Positions 47,405-59,729 of a stretch of 64,000 nucleotides of DNA are shown in pieces. The DNA is taken from contig OY747717.1 of assembly GCA_963556495.2 (NCBI GenBank), positions 3,969,501-4,033,500 on the forward strand. The letters are read 5' to 3'. Under the pieces are notes generated by a model that was not told where the DNA came from, searched no databases, and saw only the letters and a program-made list of their open reading frames with translations. Position 1 is the first letter of the stretch. Every line of letters starts with the position of its first letter. The stretch is from Valencia hispanica (lineage: Eukaryota > Chordata > Actinopteri > Cyprinodontiformes > Valenciidae). The translations under genes and the position numbers were made by a program.

Positions 47405-48345
47405 ATATTCAGTTCAGTTTATTTATATTGCGCCAATTCACAACAGATGTCATCTCAAGGCACTTAACAAGAAGTCATTTCAATACATTTATACAAACAT
47501 TCCAATCAGTTAAAAAATTTCCTATTTAAGGAATCCCAGCAGATTGCGTCAGTCATTGGCGTGAGGTTGGGCCCCGTTGATGCAGACTTTCCAACCACAG
47601 CAATCCTTCAGCAATCCCTCATACTGAGCAAGCATGTAGCGACGGTGGAGAGGAAAAACTCCCCTTTAACAGGAAGAGACCTCCAACAGAACCAGGCTCA
47701 GTAGGAGCGGCCATCTGCCACGACCGTCTGGGGGTTTGAGAAGACAGAGCAGAAACACAGAAGGAACAGAAGATCTGATATAAGAGAACTTTCTATGTTA
47801 CAGAAAGTAAAAAGTTGATAACACGACACAGTGGATGTTCAGTTACTGGGAGGATCATCCCAGTCGATGCCCCCCGTCCAACAGGGCATTGCAGCCAAGC
47901 AGGATACCAGACCAGGTATATCTTCTATGGAGAGAAAAACACTGAGAGAAAACAAAGTTAACAGTCGACATAACAGCATGTACTGTAATACAACTGGAGA
48001 GTAGTAGGAGAAAAGGAAGTAGCAGAGTGAAGAAAAGTGGTAAGTCTGTCCTCCAGCAGTCTAAGCCTATAGCAGCATAACTACAGAGATAGCTCAGGAT
48101 GACCTAAGCCACTCTAACTCTAAGCTTTATCAAAAAGGAAAGTTTTAAGCCTGACCTTAAAAGTAAACAGAGTGTCTGCCTCACGGACTAAAGCTGGGAG
48201 CTGGTTCCACAGGAGAGGAGCCTGATAACTAAAAGATCTGCCTCCCATTCTACTTTTAGAAATCCTAGGAACTATTTGCGACTTTTTAGTAGAGCATATC
48301 TTAAATATGCTGGTGCTATTAGCTGGTGCCTGTAAAGCAGCCAAT
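47405..48345 (-). mobile_element. LINE family-2 3' end, antisense
   Basis: This is the mirror of the copy at 44612-45740. The + strand begins 'cagtttatttatattgcg' and proceeds through 'cagtcgatgccccccgtcc'. The minus strand codes for SRMGGRSFSYQAPLLWNQLP near the 5' end of the fragment. It is truncated at about 48345. Confidence 0.87.
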
Positions 48346-48734
48346 CCAGGAGCACCATTTATTTTCTTTGCCGGTGATTGAAAATACCTTCTGTAACAGA
48401 CCCTTTAGCTTTAACCCCCTTAGCATTTTTACTTGCAGTTGGCGGTACGCATACACTTCAAATCTGCCTTTTTTGCCGACACACTTCCTTTGTACATATA
48501 TGTATTATACGTCATTGGAAAGCTAAGATTCTCGTTATCACAATGACATATGCCAATCGAGGATACAATCATAACTGTAGGCACAATAAACGCTTATGTC
48601 AAACCACTCAAGAGCAAGATAATGTCCAACTCACTGTTCATAGCCACATATCATTGACAGAACAGAGCCATCTCGAACAAAAGTTGTCTGTTTAAGTCAA
48701 CGAGGGCACCAAAGAATGTACTCCGATAAAATAG
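48346..48734 (+). other. onecut2 intron 1, nothing recognised
   Basis: Possibly the outer part of the repeat that follows. No gene. Confidence 0.35.
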
Positions 48735-48985
48735 TTAGTCCACAACACGTCTGTCGTCCACAATCCAGCATAATAATGAAAACCTCTGTAATTTCCTTCC
48801 CTGTGTGTATATTTTATTATGTTTTCTTTATAACTACCGTAAGCATGCTCATATTAGCCTAAAAATAACACAGCAGCGCCCCTTTTTCTTTGTGATGTTT
48901 ATTGGCTCCTGGCAAGCAACAAATTGGTGCTTTACCGCCACCTAGTGGTATGGAGTGAGGACCAGAACGTCACTGATGGTTTCAC
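48735..48985 (-). repeat. Interspersed repeat, copy 2 of an inverted pair
   Basis: The + strand 'tttgtgatgtttattggctc' and 'gccacctagtggtatggag' is the reverse complement of the core of 42520-42800. The 'taactaccgtaagcatgctc' block also corresponds. The two copies lie about 6 kb apart in opposite orientation. Confidence 0.65.
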
Positions 48986-50514
48986 TTTCCTCTCTAAGAC
49001 TGGTGATGTGTCGGCGTTGTCCCTGCTGGTGCTAGCTTTTTTCTTGTTTTTCATTAAGCCGAGCACTAATGTCCATTTTGGCCTCTTTTTTTTTTGCATA
49101 CTAACTTATATTTGGTGTTTGAATTATTAAAACAGGCAGTGATATGGTTTGTTTTGGGGGGGGGGGGGGCGAGGTCCCAAGTATTTGCGGATTTTGCGTG
49201 CGGCTCTGGTTTCTGTATATAGCTCGATAAAATACGTTAAACTTTTCTTGACCCCAAAAGATTGGCTCCAAATTGAACAAAACCACAGATGCTAAAAAAT
49301 TAGCCATGGTTAGGTGATTTTAATTAATCATAAACAACTTTCAGTCGTATTCAGACATCATTCCAACCTTCATTTATAGGGGGGGGGGGCTTTCTTGTTA
49401 GCTTTGGCGGAAGAATAGATTAATATGAAAACATAAAAGCTGCTGAGTAATCTAAGAACCAGAGGCTAGTTGACATGGTGATTCCCTCCTTTTCTGGCGT
49501 GAAGGAAAGCTCCCTACAGCTTTTTAAGTCGAGTTAAACCCTCAATCAGACAGTAGCTGTGGACAAAATATGAGCTTTATTAAAAAATATATTTTTTGAA
49601 CCATTAGAGGCACAACCTTCTTATGGAGACACGTGAATTTTGACGTGTCTACTGTGTCTTCTGTGTGAGATACGACAAGTTAAAGGGTCCCTCTTATTCA
49701 AGATGCGAAGAAAAATTCAAAAGCTGAGATATAACAGGAATAAATAGGAGCTTGGCTGCGAGTTCTCCGCACTCCGGGGGAACCTGACGGAAAACTGCAG
49801 ATCCCACAGCAGTGAGAGACACACCGGGTGAACGTAGACTGTGTAAACTGTGTGTGAAAGCTGTTTTTAGTTCAAAAAGTGGCTGAATATTTTTCCAGGT
49901 TGAAATCTTCTGGTAAAACTGGGACCCCCCCCATGAAACTGGTTTTATAAATGCAAATTATATCATTTAAGTACATCCAAAGAATGCATAACCAGCAGCG
50001 AAGGATTCACATGAACGTTGTGTTGTTAGGAGTCTCTTCATCTCTGTTTAGTTCTACGTATGTAAAGAACGGCTTAAAAGCAATGCAGTGATCTCTTTTA
50101 GGCTTATATTGTATCTGAATTTCAGCCTATAAGCTGTTTAAAATGTTTTGTAGATCCCAGTAGGAGTGGAGCAGCGGTGCAGTGATTTTCCTCTCTGACT
50201 GTCCACATCAATTAGGTGGCGGCGGGACACAGTAGAGGTGTCGGCGAGCCGAGAGAGCGGCTAGGGGTTTAGATGAGAAAATGGTGCTGTCGCAGCTTTA
50301 TTAGCGCGGTCAAATCAAACGTGACACCTGGACTCTAAAGTCATGGCGGTTTCAGAGCTCGGAGAGGAAATACACGGCCAGTCCGAGTGGGAGCTGCAGC
50401 AAAGACGGGAACACAGGTTCTGCTGCTTTGTGTTTAAAAGAGAAACTATTCTCCATGTGTTTTTTTGGCTCTGCATGTGCTGGTGGCTGTTTTACAACAT
50501 TTAGCTTTCTGCAA
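48986..50514 (+). other. onecut2 intron 1; G-runs and a candidate conserved element
   Basis: Homopolymer G runs occur at 49157-49169 and 49380-49389. The 50150-50350 stretch ('gtccacatcaattaggtgg', 'gcagctttattagcgcggtc', 'aaatcaaacgtgacacctgg') is non-repetitive and regulatory-looking. Remaining sequence has no recognised feature. Confidence 0.3.
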
Positions 50515-51220
50515 AGGTTCTTCAAAATAAAAACAAATGAAAAGAAATAAGAAAAAAAATAGAATAAAGAAAAGGTTCTCCAAAAAAAAAGAAAAGAAAA
50601 AAATACATAAAAATACATAGATAAAAAAGAAACGGGAAAAAAAGCTTCAGAATGAGCAATGCAATAAAAATAAATTACTTAAATGAATAAAAATAAATAA
50701 AATGTATAAGAATATAAAATAAACAAAAGAAAATGTTCCTTAAAATCATAAAAGGAAAAAAATATTTAAGAAAATAAAAAATAATAATAAAAAGGAACAA
50801 AATATAAAAAAAGAAATAAAAAATATTAAAAGAAAAGGTTCTTCAAAATAAAAAAATTTATATAAGAAAATAAAATAGTAATAAAAAGCAAAAAGGTATT
50901 TCAAAATGAACAATAAAATAAAAATAAATCACAAAAATAAATAAAAATGTTAAAAATAAAACAATAAAAAATGTACAAAGTAAAAAGTAAAAAAGAAAAG
51001 GTTCTTCAAAATGAGTAAAAAAAGTAAAATGAACAAAAATAAAAAGAAATACAAGACAATAAAAATAAGAATAACTAAAAGGAAAAATATAACAACAAAA
51101 AGGAAAAATTATAATGATAACATGTAAAAAAGGAACCCAACCTAAATATTTCAGATTATCAGATAAACACTAGTATCAGGAAAAGATAACATGAATAAAA
51201 AATTAATTTAAAAAAGGTTT
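50515..51220 (+). repeat. A-rich strand-asymmetric tract with recurring 'aaaaggttcttcaaaat'
   Basis: About 700 bases are extremely A-rich on the + strand. The 17-base word 'aaaaggttcttcaaaat' or close variants recur near 50515, 50572, 50728, 50836, 50905 and 50997, separated by runs of 'aaataaa' text, so this is a decayed minisatellite rather than plain low complexity. Confidence 0.75.
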
Positions 51221-53194
51221 TGCAATGAGGATTTAATTTATTAAGAAATCAACCATCCAAACCAACCTGGCCCTGTGTGAAATGAATATTATAAGTAGGC
51301 TAAGAGATCGTAAAAAGCAACACATCAGGCTATTAGAGAAATAAAGTCGCTGACTGTCTGTCATTCTGGAATCAGTTTCTTCACCTAAAGCTCCTGGGTT
51401 ATGCAGCACGACAATCATCCACACCAACAGGTGGCCTAGTTAAAGTTTTCTGTCAAATACTGCTTCACATAACTGCAGGTTAAAGTGGTTTGTTTTCTGA
51501 GCTCGAGATTAAAATCAAATCTATATTTTGATTACAGAAAAACCATCAGTGAGTTAACTGGAGAAAGGTGAAGGTGTCATAGTGAGATATAACAGGACCA
51601 GAGACTTAAAAGCCTGTTAGTTTGGTTTAGCAAGCGTTTTTTTTAGCCCAAGAAAAACTGATCACATGTTCCACTGAGGAACAACACAGAAAATATCGAA
51701 TATTATTACAGTAGATGTTATGCTACTATGCGTATGAATGCATATTAAGGTATAATTCGTGTTTGAACTATTAAAAAAGGCAGAAGTGTTTTTAGAGGGG
51801 ACCTCAAGTATTTGCAGATTTTAAAATCTAAAATATTCTTAAACCATGAGTGTCAGAACTAGGGCTGGGCGATATAGCCTCAAATCTATTTTGCGATATC
51901 ATCTAATTTACGATATGTTATTTTCTTTTCTTTAAATATGTCAAAATGACAGTTTATGAACATTCTCCCTTTCCACATATATTGCAGCAGAACAATAAAT
52001 TCAAAATAAGTTTAGAACGCCATTTAAAGAACATTTATTGTACAAAATGCATTAAAAAAAAAATTCTCCCAACATAAAGATGAAGATATTTTAAATAAAT
52101 TAAAAGCTAAATGTTATTAAAAAACAACAACACAGAGTTCAAAATTGTCCACTTTCCTGGTTACTTATTTATAGATTTAATATCGCCCAAATATAAACCT
52201 GCACATATTTAAATAAAAAATGCTTCAAGTTCAACAGGTTTTTTTCCCCATTACCTGGAAAACAACAAATTTTAAACTTGCAATATGTAGTGTAAAGACA
52301 AACACTGAACATCAGCATTTATTCTCCTTGATGACAGCTTTATGACATCATCAAAATGCGTCAGAATCTTTCATTTATATAATTTCTACCTCATATCTTT
52401 TATATCGCCCACTACTCCTCAGAACCTTGTGGTGTCCGTTTTGATGTGTCCAGAGGGTTTTTTTCTATATGAGATCCAACAGGTTAAAGAGGCTCTTTCA
52501 TTTCTAATTTGAGCTGAAATTTAATGGGAGCGAATTAAAGTCTGGGCGTGCTTTCTCTCCGCTCTGGGAGGATCTGGTGGAAAACTGTAAGTCCTACAGC
52601 GGTGGAGGACACAACAGTAGACAAAAAATACCTACGCTTTGATGTATGAATCATACATGTGGAGATTAAACTGTAAACTGTCATGAAAGCATCTTAAATT
52701 AGAAAAGATCTGAATATTTTCACGTTCAGAGTGAATATATCATTAGCAAATCTAAATCCTCAAACTGAAACTGTGATTCTGTGAAAACTACTTTAGGGAT
52801 CAAAGAACCAGTTCAACCGGGTAAAGTCCAACGTTCTGGGAGACGTTTAAACTCTGAAAAGTGTCACTGAGCCATGGAGCTCCAAACGTCTCCTTTCAGC
52901 AAAATCCCACTATAATCTAAAGAAAATGTCGTTTGCAGAGTTTCTTTAACATCAATAACCATATTCTATAGCTAAAAGTGACACAACATTCCTCCACGTC
53001 ATGTTTCCATGTATATTTTCAGTGTTTTCTTCAGTGTTTTGTAAACGCAGCGACCTGAAAATAGTGACGAGAAAAACTCTAAATATTATTAGATGTGCTT
53101 CAAAAGCTTTTACAACAGCAGCCTTAACTCGACAAAGTTATTAATATTAAGACTCAGATTAAAAAAGACAAACAAACCAAAAAATGCACAAATA
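51221..53194 (+). other. onecut2 intron 1; DNA-element relic at about 51860-52420
   Basis: The text 'agggctgggcgatatagcc', followed by 'tttgcgatatcatc', matches the start of a dispersed fish repeat known to me by this sequence. Near 52400 'atatcgcccactactcctc' could be its other end, giving about 0.55 kb. 52420-53190 has no recognised feature. Confidence 0.45.
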
Positions 53195-54676
53195 AACTCA
53201 GCAAAAAAAGAAACGTCCCTTTTTCAGGACTGTGTATTTCAACAATAATGTTGTAAAAATCCAAATAACTTTACAGATCTTCATTGTAAAGGGTTTAAAC
53301 AATGTTTTCCATGCATGTTCAATTAACCATAATCAATTAATTAACATGCACCTGTGGAATGGTCGTTAAGACCTTAACAGCTTACAGAAAGTAGGCATTT
53401 AAGGTCACAGTTCTAAAAACGCAGGACACTAAAGAGACTTGTCTACCGACTGTGAAAAACACCCAAAGAAAGATGCCCAGGGTCCCTGCTCATCTGCGTG
53501 AACGTGCATTAGGCATGCTGCGGGGAGGCATGAGGACTGCTGATGTGGCTAATGTCCGCACTGTGAGACGCCTAAGACAGCGCTACAGGGAGACAGGAAG
53601 GAGAGCTGATCATCCTCGCAGTGGAAGACCACCTGTAACAACACCTGCACAGGATCGGTACATCCGAATATCACACCTGCGTGACAGGTACAGGATGGCC
53701 ACAACAACTGCCCGAGTCACACCAGGAACACACAATCCCTCCATCAGTGGTCAGACTGTCCGCAATAGGCTGAGAGAGGCTGGACTGAGGGCTTGTAGGC
53801 CTGTTGTAAGGCAGGTCCTTACCAGACATCACCAGCAACAACGCCGCCTATGGGCACAAACCCACCTTCGGTGGACCAGACAGGAGTGGCAAAAAGTGCT
53901 CTTCACTGATGAGTCACGGTTTTGTCTCACCAGGGGTGATGGACAGATTTGTGTTTATCGTGGAAGGAATGAGCGTCACACCGAGGCCTGTACCCTGGAG
54001 CGGGATCGATTTGGAGGTGGGGGGTCCGTCATGGTCTGGGGCGATGTATCACATCACCATCGGACTGAGCTTGTTGTCATTGCAGGCAATCTCAATGCCT
54101 TGCGGTACAGGGAAGACATCCTCCTCCCTCATGTGGTACCCTTTATGCATGCTCATCCGGACATGATCCTCCAGCAGGACAATGCCACCAGCCATACTGC
54201 TCGTTCTGTGCGTGAGTTTCTGCATGACAGCAATGTCAGTGTTCTGCCATGGCCAGCGAAGAGCCCGGATCTCAATCCCATTGAGGACGTCTGGGACCTG
54301 TTGGATCGCAGGGTGAGGGCTAGGGCCATTCCCCCCAGAAATGTCCAGGAACTTGCAAGTGCCTTGGTGGAAGAGTGGGGTAACATCTCACAGCAAGAAC
54401 TGACACATCTGGTCCAGTCCATGAGGAGGAGATGCACTGCAGTACTTCAAGCAGCTGGTGGCCACACCAGATACTGACTGGTACTTTTGATTTTGAGCCT
54501 CCCTTCATTCAAGGACACATTATTCTATTTCTGTTGGTCACATGTCTGTGAAACATTTTTAGTTTATGTCTTATGGTGTTGACTCTTTTAATGTTCATAC
54601 AAATATTTACACACATTAAGTTTACTGAAAGTAAAAACAGTTGAAAGTCAGAGGACGTTTCTTTTTCTGCTGAGTA
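53195..54676 (+). mobile_element. Complete Tc1 transposon, 1482 bp, TA target site
   Basis: The ends are inverted: left 'aactcagcaaaaaaagaaac' and, read on the minus strand, right 'tactcagcagaaaaagaaac', both continuing 'gtcc'. TA dinucleotides flank it at 53193-53194 and 54677-54678. It encodes one transposase on the + strand. Preserved ends and an open frame show that this is the youngest Tc1 insertion in the window. It lies in onecut2 intron 1 in sense orientation. Confidence 0.93.
53473..54477 (+). CDS. Tc1 transposase, open frame but short in the helix-turn-helix
   Basis: The ATG at 53473 starts MPRVPAHLRERALGMLRGGM, and 334 codons run to TGA at 54475-54477. The N-terminal DNA-binding part is followed by GRPPVTTPAQDRYIRISHLR. 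The DDE catalytic core is intact: VLFTDESRF (first Asp), MILQQDNATSHTA (second Asp) and SPDLNPIEDVW (Glu, DD34E spacing). The protein ends GGHTRY, the normal family terminus. The stretch DVANVRTVRRL appears about five residues shorter than relatives I recall, a 15-base in-frame loss in the first helix-turn-helix that would probably impair DNA binding. Otherwise no stop or frameshift. An upstream in-frame GTG at 53452 is not the likely start. Confidence 0.9.
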   Translation: MPRVPAHLRERALGMLRGGMRTADVANVRTVRRLRQRYRETGRRADHPRSGRPPVTTPAQDRYIRISHLRDRYRMATTTARVTPGTHNPSISGQTVRNRLREAGLRACRPVVRQVLTRHHQQQRRLWAQTHLRWTRQEWQKVLFTDESRFCLTRGDGQICVYRGRNERHTEACTLERDRFGGGGSVMVWGDVSHHHRTELVVIAGNLNALRYREDILLPHVVPFMHAHPDMILQQDNATSHTARSVREFLHDSNVSVLPWPAKSPDLNPIEDVWDLLDRRVRARAIPPRNVQELASALVEEWGNISQQELTHLVQSMRRRCTAVLQAAGGHTRY

Positions 54677-56847
54677 TATTTTTATCGGACTGGTAAAATC
54701 AGCATTTTAGGTAAAAACAAAACGAAACAAAAACACATTTTTATGTGAAATATAAAATATTTAACTTTTTTTGGGCAGGAGTTAATTAGCTGACCTGATT
54801 CTTTTTTTACTTTTTGAAATAACATTTGAGCTGTTTTATTTTCAGTGAGTGTTCAGATTTACATGAATTCAAAAATATTTACCAGCTTTGTTTCAGGTTA
54901 TTACGCTCAGCCAGATCTATATATGGAGATATCCTGTTATCAGAGGAGCACTTTTATTTATTTGTTGTCTGTTATTCCCTCTCCTGGCCTTCATTTATCA
55001 CGCCGCTCCGTCTTCCCTTTGTTTCGTCTGGTCGCTTTTTCCTCGTCCTCATTAGCATTGGTGTCACAGTGCAGCTGAAATAAGTCTTTCCATTGGGCGA
55101 AACGAGCAACAGCGAGCAGGACGAGCTCCCATCAGACGGCAGCCGGGGTCAAAGACAGAAGAGTTAAAGAGACAGGAGGAAAAAAATCTCATTTTTTCAC
55201 TTTAACAGAAATAAATCAAGAAACTTCATGTTTCTAACTATTTTTTTTTTTTTTACAAATTTTATCTCAATATTAATGACAGTTTTTTCTTTTTAATGCA
55301 CAGTAATATTTATTTTTTACAGTGTTTAGTCTTAATTTATACATTTTTCTGAGTTAATCTTTAATTATTCAGCGTATATGACAGCAGGCAGCACAACTTT
55401 CACCCCTTAGGATGGAATGATGAAGCATGTTGAAGGACTGTCATTTTTATTTATACCAAAAACAAAAATTCACATTTACTTTATTTTATTTTTGTTTTCT
55501 TTATTAAAATTGAAATTTAATTAGATTGTATTTGATTTAAAATAAAAGTAAATTATTTGCTATTTTTATTCTGTAATTTCTCATTTACATTTTATTTAAA
55601 ATATTAAAATATTAAATTAGTTTAATGTTTTAGGTATATCATTAGTTTTATGAATAATAATGATAATAATAATAATGCATTATTATTATTTAGAATTATA
55701 ATAAAAAAAATTAAAATAGTATTTTTGAATTGATTTAATCTCAATTTTTTTATTCTTTTTTAAAATAATTTAAAATATATATAATTCTATACCTTCAGAA
55801 AGGTTGTATAAAATACTTTTTAGTTTAATTGTTTTGCTCCGTGTGTTATATTTTTGTGTGGGGTGACGATCCTCCATATGTAAATATCCCGATACATATC
55901 TAGAATCGATGAAGTCGCTTACGGTCAGATAATCGATACGGAACAGAAACGGACGAGTTTGTCGTCCTTCCTGCTCCCGTCTCTCTCCGTTCAGGCCGTG
56001 TTCTTCCTGCTAGTCCCAGTATTCTCCTTGAAATGTGTCCGTGTGTGTGTGCATTGGGTGGGAGGGTGTGTGAAGCAGCAGTTCGGGCCCGGCCGTGCGC
56101 AGCGCGGATGGATGACGTGGATCGATGGCTGTAATCCCGAGCAGATTAAAAGAGCATTAATACTGGCAACGATAACGTAAACGGTGCGGCGGACTCAGAT
56201 CTCCATTGATCTGCAGGAACCTGATCCAGACCGGTTCCTGGAATAGACGGGCTGCACCGGGGAGGAGGGGAGAACAACTGAGTAACAGAGAGAGACGAGC
56301 TGCGCTTGAACGCCTCATGCACCAAGTCCTCCAGTCTGCAGCTTTGAGTACATCTTTAAATCTTTCTCCCATGAACTGATACAACTTTTACTGTAATGAA
56401 ATCCGGTTAGTACGCAAAAATACATAGTTTTATCCTCATATTAATTCATAGCTTCCATAGTTTTGGCCTCACGTGTTAAGTTAGAAGATTGTTTAGTTTT
56501 GATCACATTATTTTATTAGCAGGGATTCAAAGAAACATCCAGCTCACCAGGTGACAAACTGCAGTCAAATCCATGGAAAAGCTGAAAACTTTTTTTTTTT
56601 CTTTACAAATAAAAGCTTTCTAGGATTACAAGCTGTGTTTTTAGGATTTAGATGTTTTAAAGGGATATTCCAAACTCTGTTGCCATCTTCCACAGAGTTA
56701 GATAAGTGTGAAAAAAGCATTTTGTAACCAGCCCAGTCATTCTCCTGATCTGGCATCAGTCCGTTTGCTTTAGCTTAGCATAAACAATGGAACTAAATGG
56801 AAACACCTAGCATTTTGTGTGCAAACGTGATTAAAATGACTCAATAA
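54677..56847 (+). other. onecut2 intron 1; candidate conserved element at about 55960-56260
   Basis: 54840-55180 is balanced in composition and without repeats; 55190-55950 is strongly AT-rich. 55960-56260 is GC-richer and contains 'gagcagattaaaagagcatt', 'aatactggcaacgataacg' and 'cagatctccattgatctgc', the last with an ATTGAT core close to ONECUT sites. No convincing exon. Confidence 0.3.
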
Positions 56848-57313
56848 TGATCCTAATTATTCCTGGTGAACTCAATAATCACATTGATTGCAAACGAAAA
56901 GTAAGAAGTAACATGAAGGAGTTAAAGGAGCCGATTTAGACTTGGGACTACATTACGACGAAGCAGCGCTGTAGGCCGCCGCTGCAAGGCGCAAGGACAT
57001 CACAAAAATTAGTTTTTATTGCTGTAGTTTGAGTAGTTACGAGTCTAATTCAAGAAAATGGTTGAAGGGTTGTGAAAACAAGCCGAAGACAAACAGCAAC
57101 AGGATGTTTCACAGAATTGTGTTTGTTTACGGATAAGGAGGCTTTTGCGGGCGCTGCGTCGTGTCCTTCCGCCTTGCAGCGGCGGCTTATGGCGGTCCTT
57201 CGTCCTAATGTAGTCCCAAGTCTAAATCGGCTCCTGTTATTCTTTTGTGTTACTTCTTACTTTTCATTTGCAGTCGATATCATTATTGAGTTCACCAGGA
57301 ATAATTAGGATCA
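56848..57313. mobile_element. 466-bp foldback (long inverted repeat) element
   Basis: The segment starts 'tgatcctaattattcctgg' and ends with the exact reverse complement of that text. The arms can be followed inward for about 155 bases with roughly 85% identity, including 'ggagccgatttagacttggg' and 'gccgccgctgcaaggcg', leaving a loop of about 150 bases. No ORF belongs to it. Target duplication was not resolved. Confidence 0.85.
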
Positions 57314-59344
57314 CTTTTGAAAAAGCCTTAAACGTACTAGAACATTTTTTGGGGGGGATTTATTTTCCAAATATAGATGTCCCACAGAAGAAAATGTGCC
57401 CATCCTCGTTTTACAAGTCTTGTGTTTCTCTTTATTTTTAAACCTAAAAATATAAATATAATCCTGGTTCTCTAAAAAAAGGACAACAAACCTTAGTAGA
57501 TTTTTTATGAAAAATTCTAAGTAGTCTTTTTTTTTAAAGGCCATGTAATACTCGCGCCCCTAAACGAGTTCTAATCAGGCGGAGTGAGGACAAAAAAGGC
57601 TGTTAAGACCCTTGGACTAGACCATAGCAGCATCTTTATTCTAAAGGACACGTTGGTTGGAGGTCAAAGAACTGAGGATGAGAGCCGAAACGTCGTTTAG
57701 AAACAGGAGAAGAAGTTCAGTTGCATTCTACTGAAGCACTTAGGAGCTCAGAGTGAAACCAGAAAGCTGCTGCAGAACCGTCTGTAGCTGAAGTCCACTC
57801 ATCGGTTCTGTCTCAGCACACTTCATGCATGACTCAGCTAGTGTGTGTTTATGCCGAGAAATGACTTGTGTCATCTCGCTGTGTTATTTCTCTTTAATAC
57901 CTCTTTAATGACCTCACAGTCTGAAGCCACAATTCTGGTTTCCCCTTTCACGGGTCACATTATGCGTCGCGTATGCTTAGCGAGGGTATTACAGTGGCAG
58001 GTTGACTTCAAATAAATAAGTAAAAATGTTTATTTTTATATCAAGTTTATCCTACATTCAAGGACATTTCAAAAATAAAGCTACACAATATATTTGAATT
58101 ACAATCACAGTTTCAATGTGTGCAATATCCGGATTACAAAGGACTGCTTGGATGCAAGATTTAGTTGAATCCAATGTTTCTGGTGACATGTATTCAAACT
58201 CTGCTCAACCCTTATGGACTAGTGATGCTAATTGGCTTCATACCTGTTTCGTTAAGAATACAGCCAGGGGGATGTATGGATACTACAAATGTTGGTTGAT
58301 ACAAATGACCCTCACACTAAGGATACTATTAGAGGTGCTTCGATACCTATTCAGTATTCACTGCATTAAATGTAGCTGATAGATTATCTTTACCCTGAGC
58401 CAGGTTGTGCAAGAAGAAATGTTTTTAAGCTTACTAATATATTCTACATATGATATAGTAAAACAGACATGTGACCAAAGTTATTTAATTATTTTTTAAA
58501 GCTTTTTAGCAACACTAGGCAACTAAGTAATGGAAAGGAGTAATAGTGATACTAATAAGTAAATATGTAAAATGTTGATATAATTATAGAAATAGTGTGT
58601 CTGATTATGATTATGCAACTTTGAATCAAATAATTACTTTAAATTAAAAAAATACTTTTTATAAATAATGATTGATAAATGATAATTTACATATGTACAT
58701 AACCCTAATACAATATTTTTAAAAAAAAGTTATTATGAAACGGGAGATAAAAGCTTCTAGGATAGTAAAGTAAAGGGACCGTTCAGTATTTAGCAGTATT
58801 TACAACACTGCAGGATGAAAACCAGTGATTGTTAAAAATGTATGTTGAAATTCAATTTATAACAGTGATTTCATATTTCAAAAAAGGGGCTAAGAGCTCA
58901 TAGGACTGTGCAGCAAAGAACCTTTATGGTATTTAGCTGTATGTGAAACACTGCAATGGTAAATAAAAAAGTTATGGTTGCTCAAAAACATATTTTGATT
59001 CAGTTTCAAAGTCTTTTTTTTAGATTTAGCAGCATTAATAAAATAACATAGTGAGATTGAAAATTTACATTTCTTACGTCCCTGGTGTATCTAATTAGCA
59101 TCATACCTAAATTTACACTAATGGTGTATGGACTGTTCGAATGTATAATCTCTAATTAGGATTTGTTTGACAGCAAACACACCAGTGGTAACATTTTTAT
59201 ACAACTGGATATAAATTCAGGCTTTTAGGGGCTAATAATACATTAGACCTGCATATAGATCTTATTGCCCAAAACGCTCAGGGAGTCTGGAAGGCACATT
59301 GTGAGGAAAAGCGCAACTAATATCATCATCGCAATAATATTTTA
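57314..59344 (+). other. onecut2 intron 1, nothing firm
   Basis: Unique-looking, mainly AT-rich sequence. 57780-58010 is balanced in composition and repeat-free. No gene, RNA or classified repeat. Confidence 0.4.
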
Positions 59345-59549
59345 TAGCCTAGAAAGCTAGACAAACCGCAGTAGCAACAGATTTTGCTCTGCAGGTGTGT
59401 CTAGCCCCGCCCCATAATAGCCTCAGCAGATCTACCATTGGCTCGGCTAAGTGTAGGCCGGGCCAATCACAGCGCTCTATGTTTGTAGACAGACGCTGGA
59501 CGGGCTTTGCACCATTACGGCAGAGCTTTTCTTTTTTTTCCCCCCTTTT

Positions 59550-59729
59550 ATGATGATGGCAGATCTGCGTCGGAGAAAAACAACAAAGATGGCGGCGACT
59601 GAGGAACGGCGCTCGTTTGAAGCGGCATCAACTTTGGATGATTTAGACTTGGGCTTTTCCCTGAGAGATGAGCAGATAGTGGCACTTAAGTCCTTTGTTT
59701 TGACGGTGAATGGCGCACAGCCCCGTTGA
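59550..59729 (+). pseudogene. Truncated RecQ-helicase-like N-terminus
   Basis: The ATG at 59550 gives 59 residues beginning MMMADLRRRKTTKMAATEER and containing LDDLDLGFSLRDEQIVALKS, then stops at TGA 59727-59729. The 'F-x-L-R-D-E-Q-x-x-A-L-K' block resembles the Q-motif region that precedes Walker A in RecQ helicases, and similar proteins recur as transposon-linked genes in fish. The stop falls before the ATP-binding loop, so no helicase core remains. Recognition is by eye and tentative. Confidence 0.4.
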
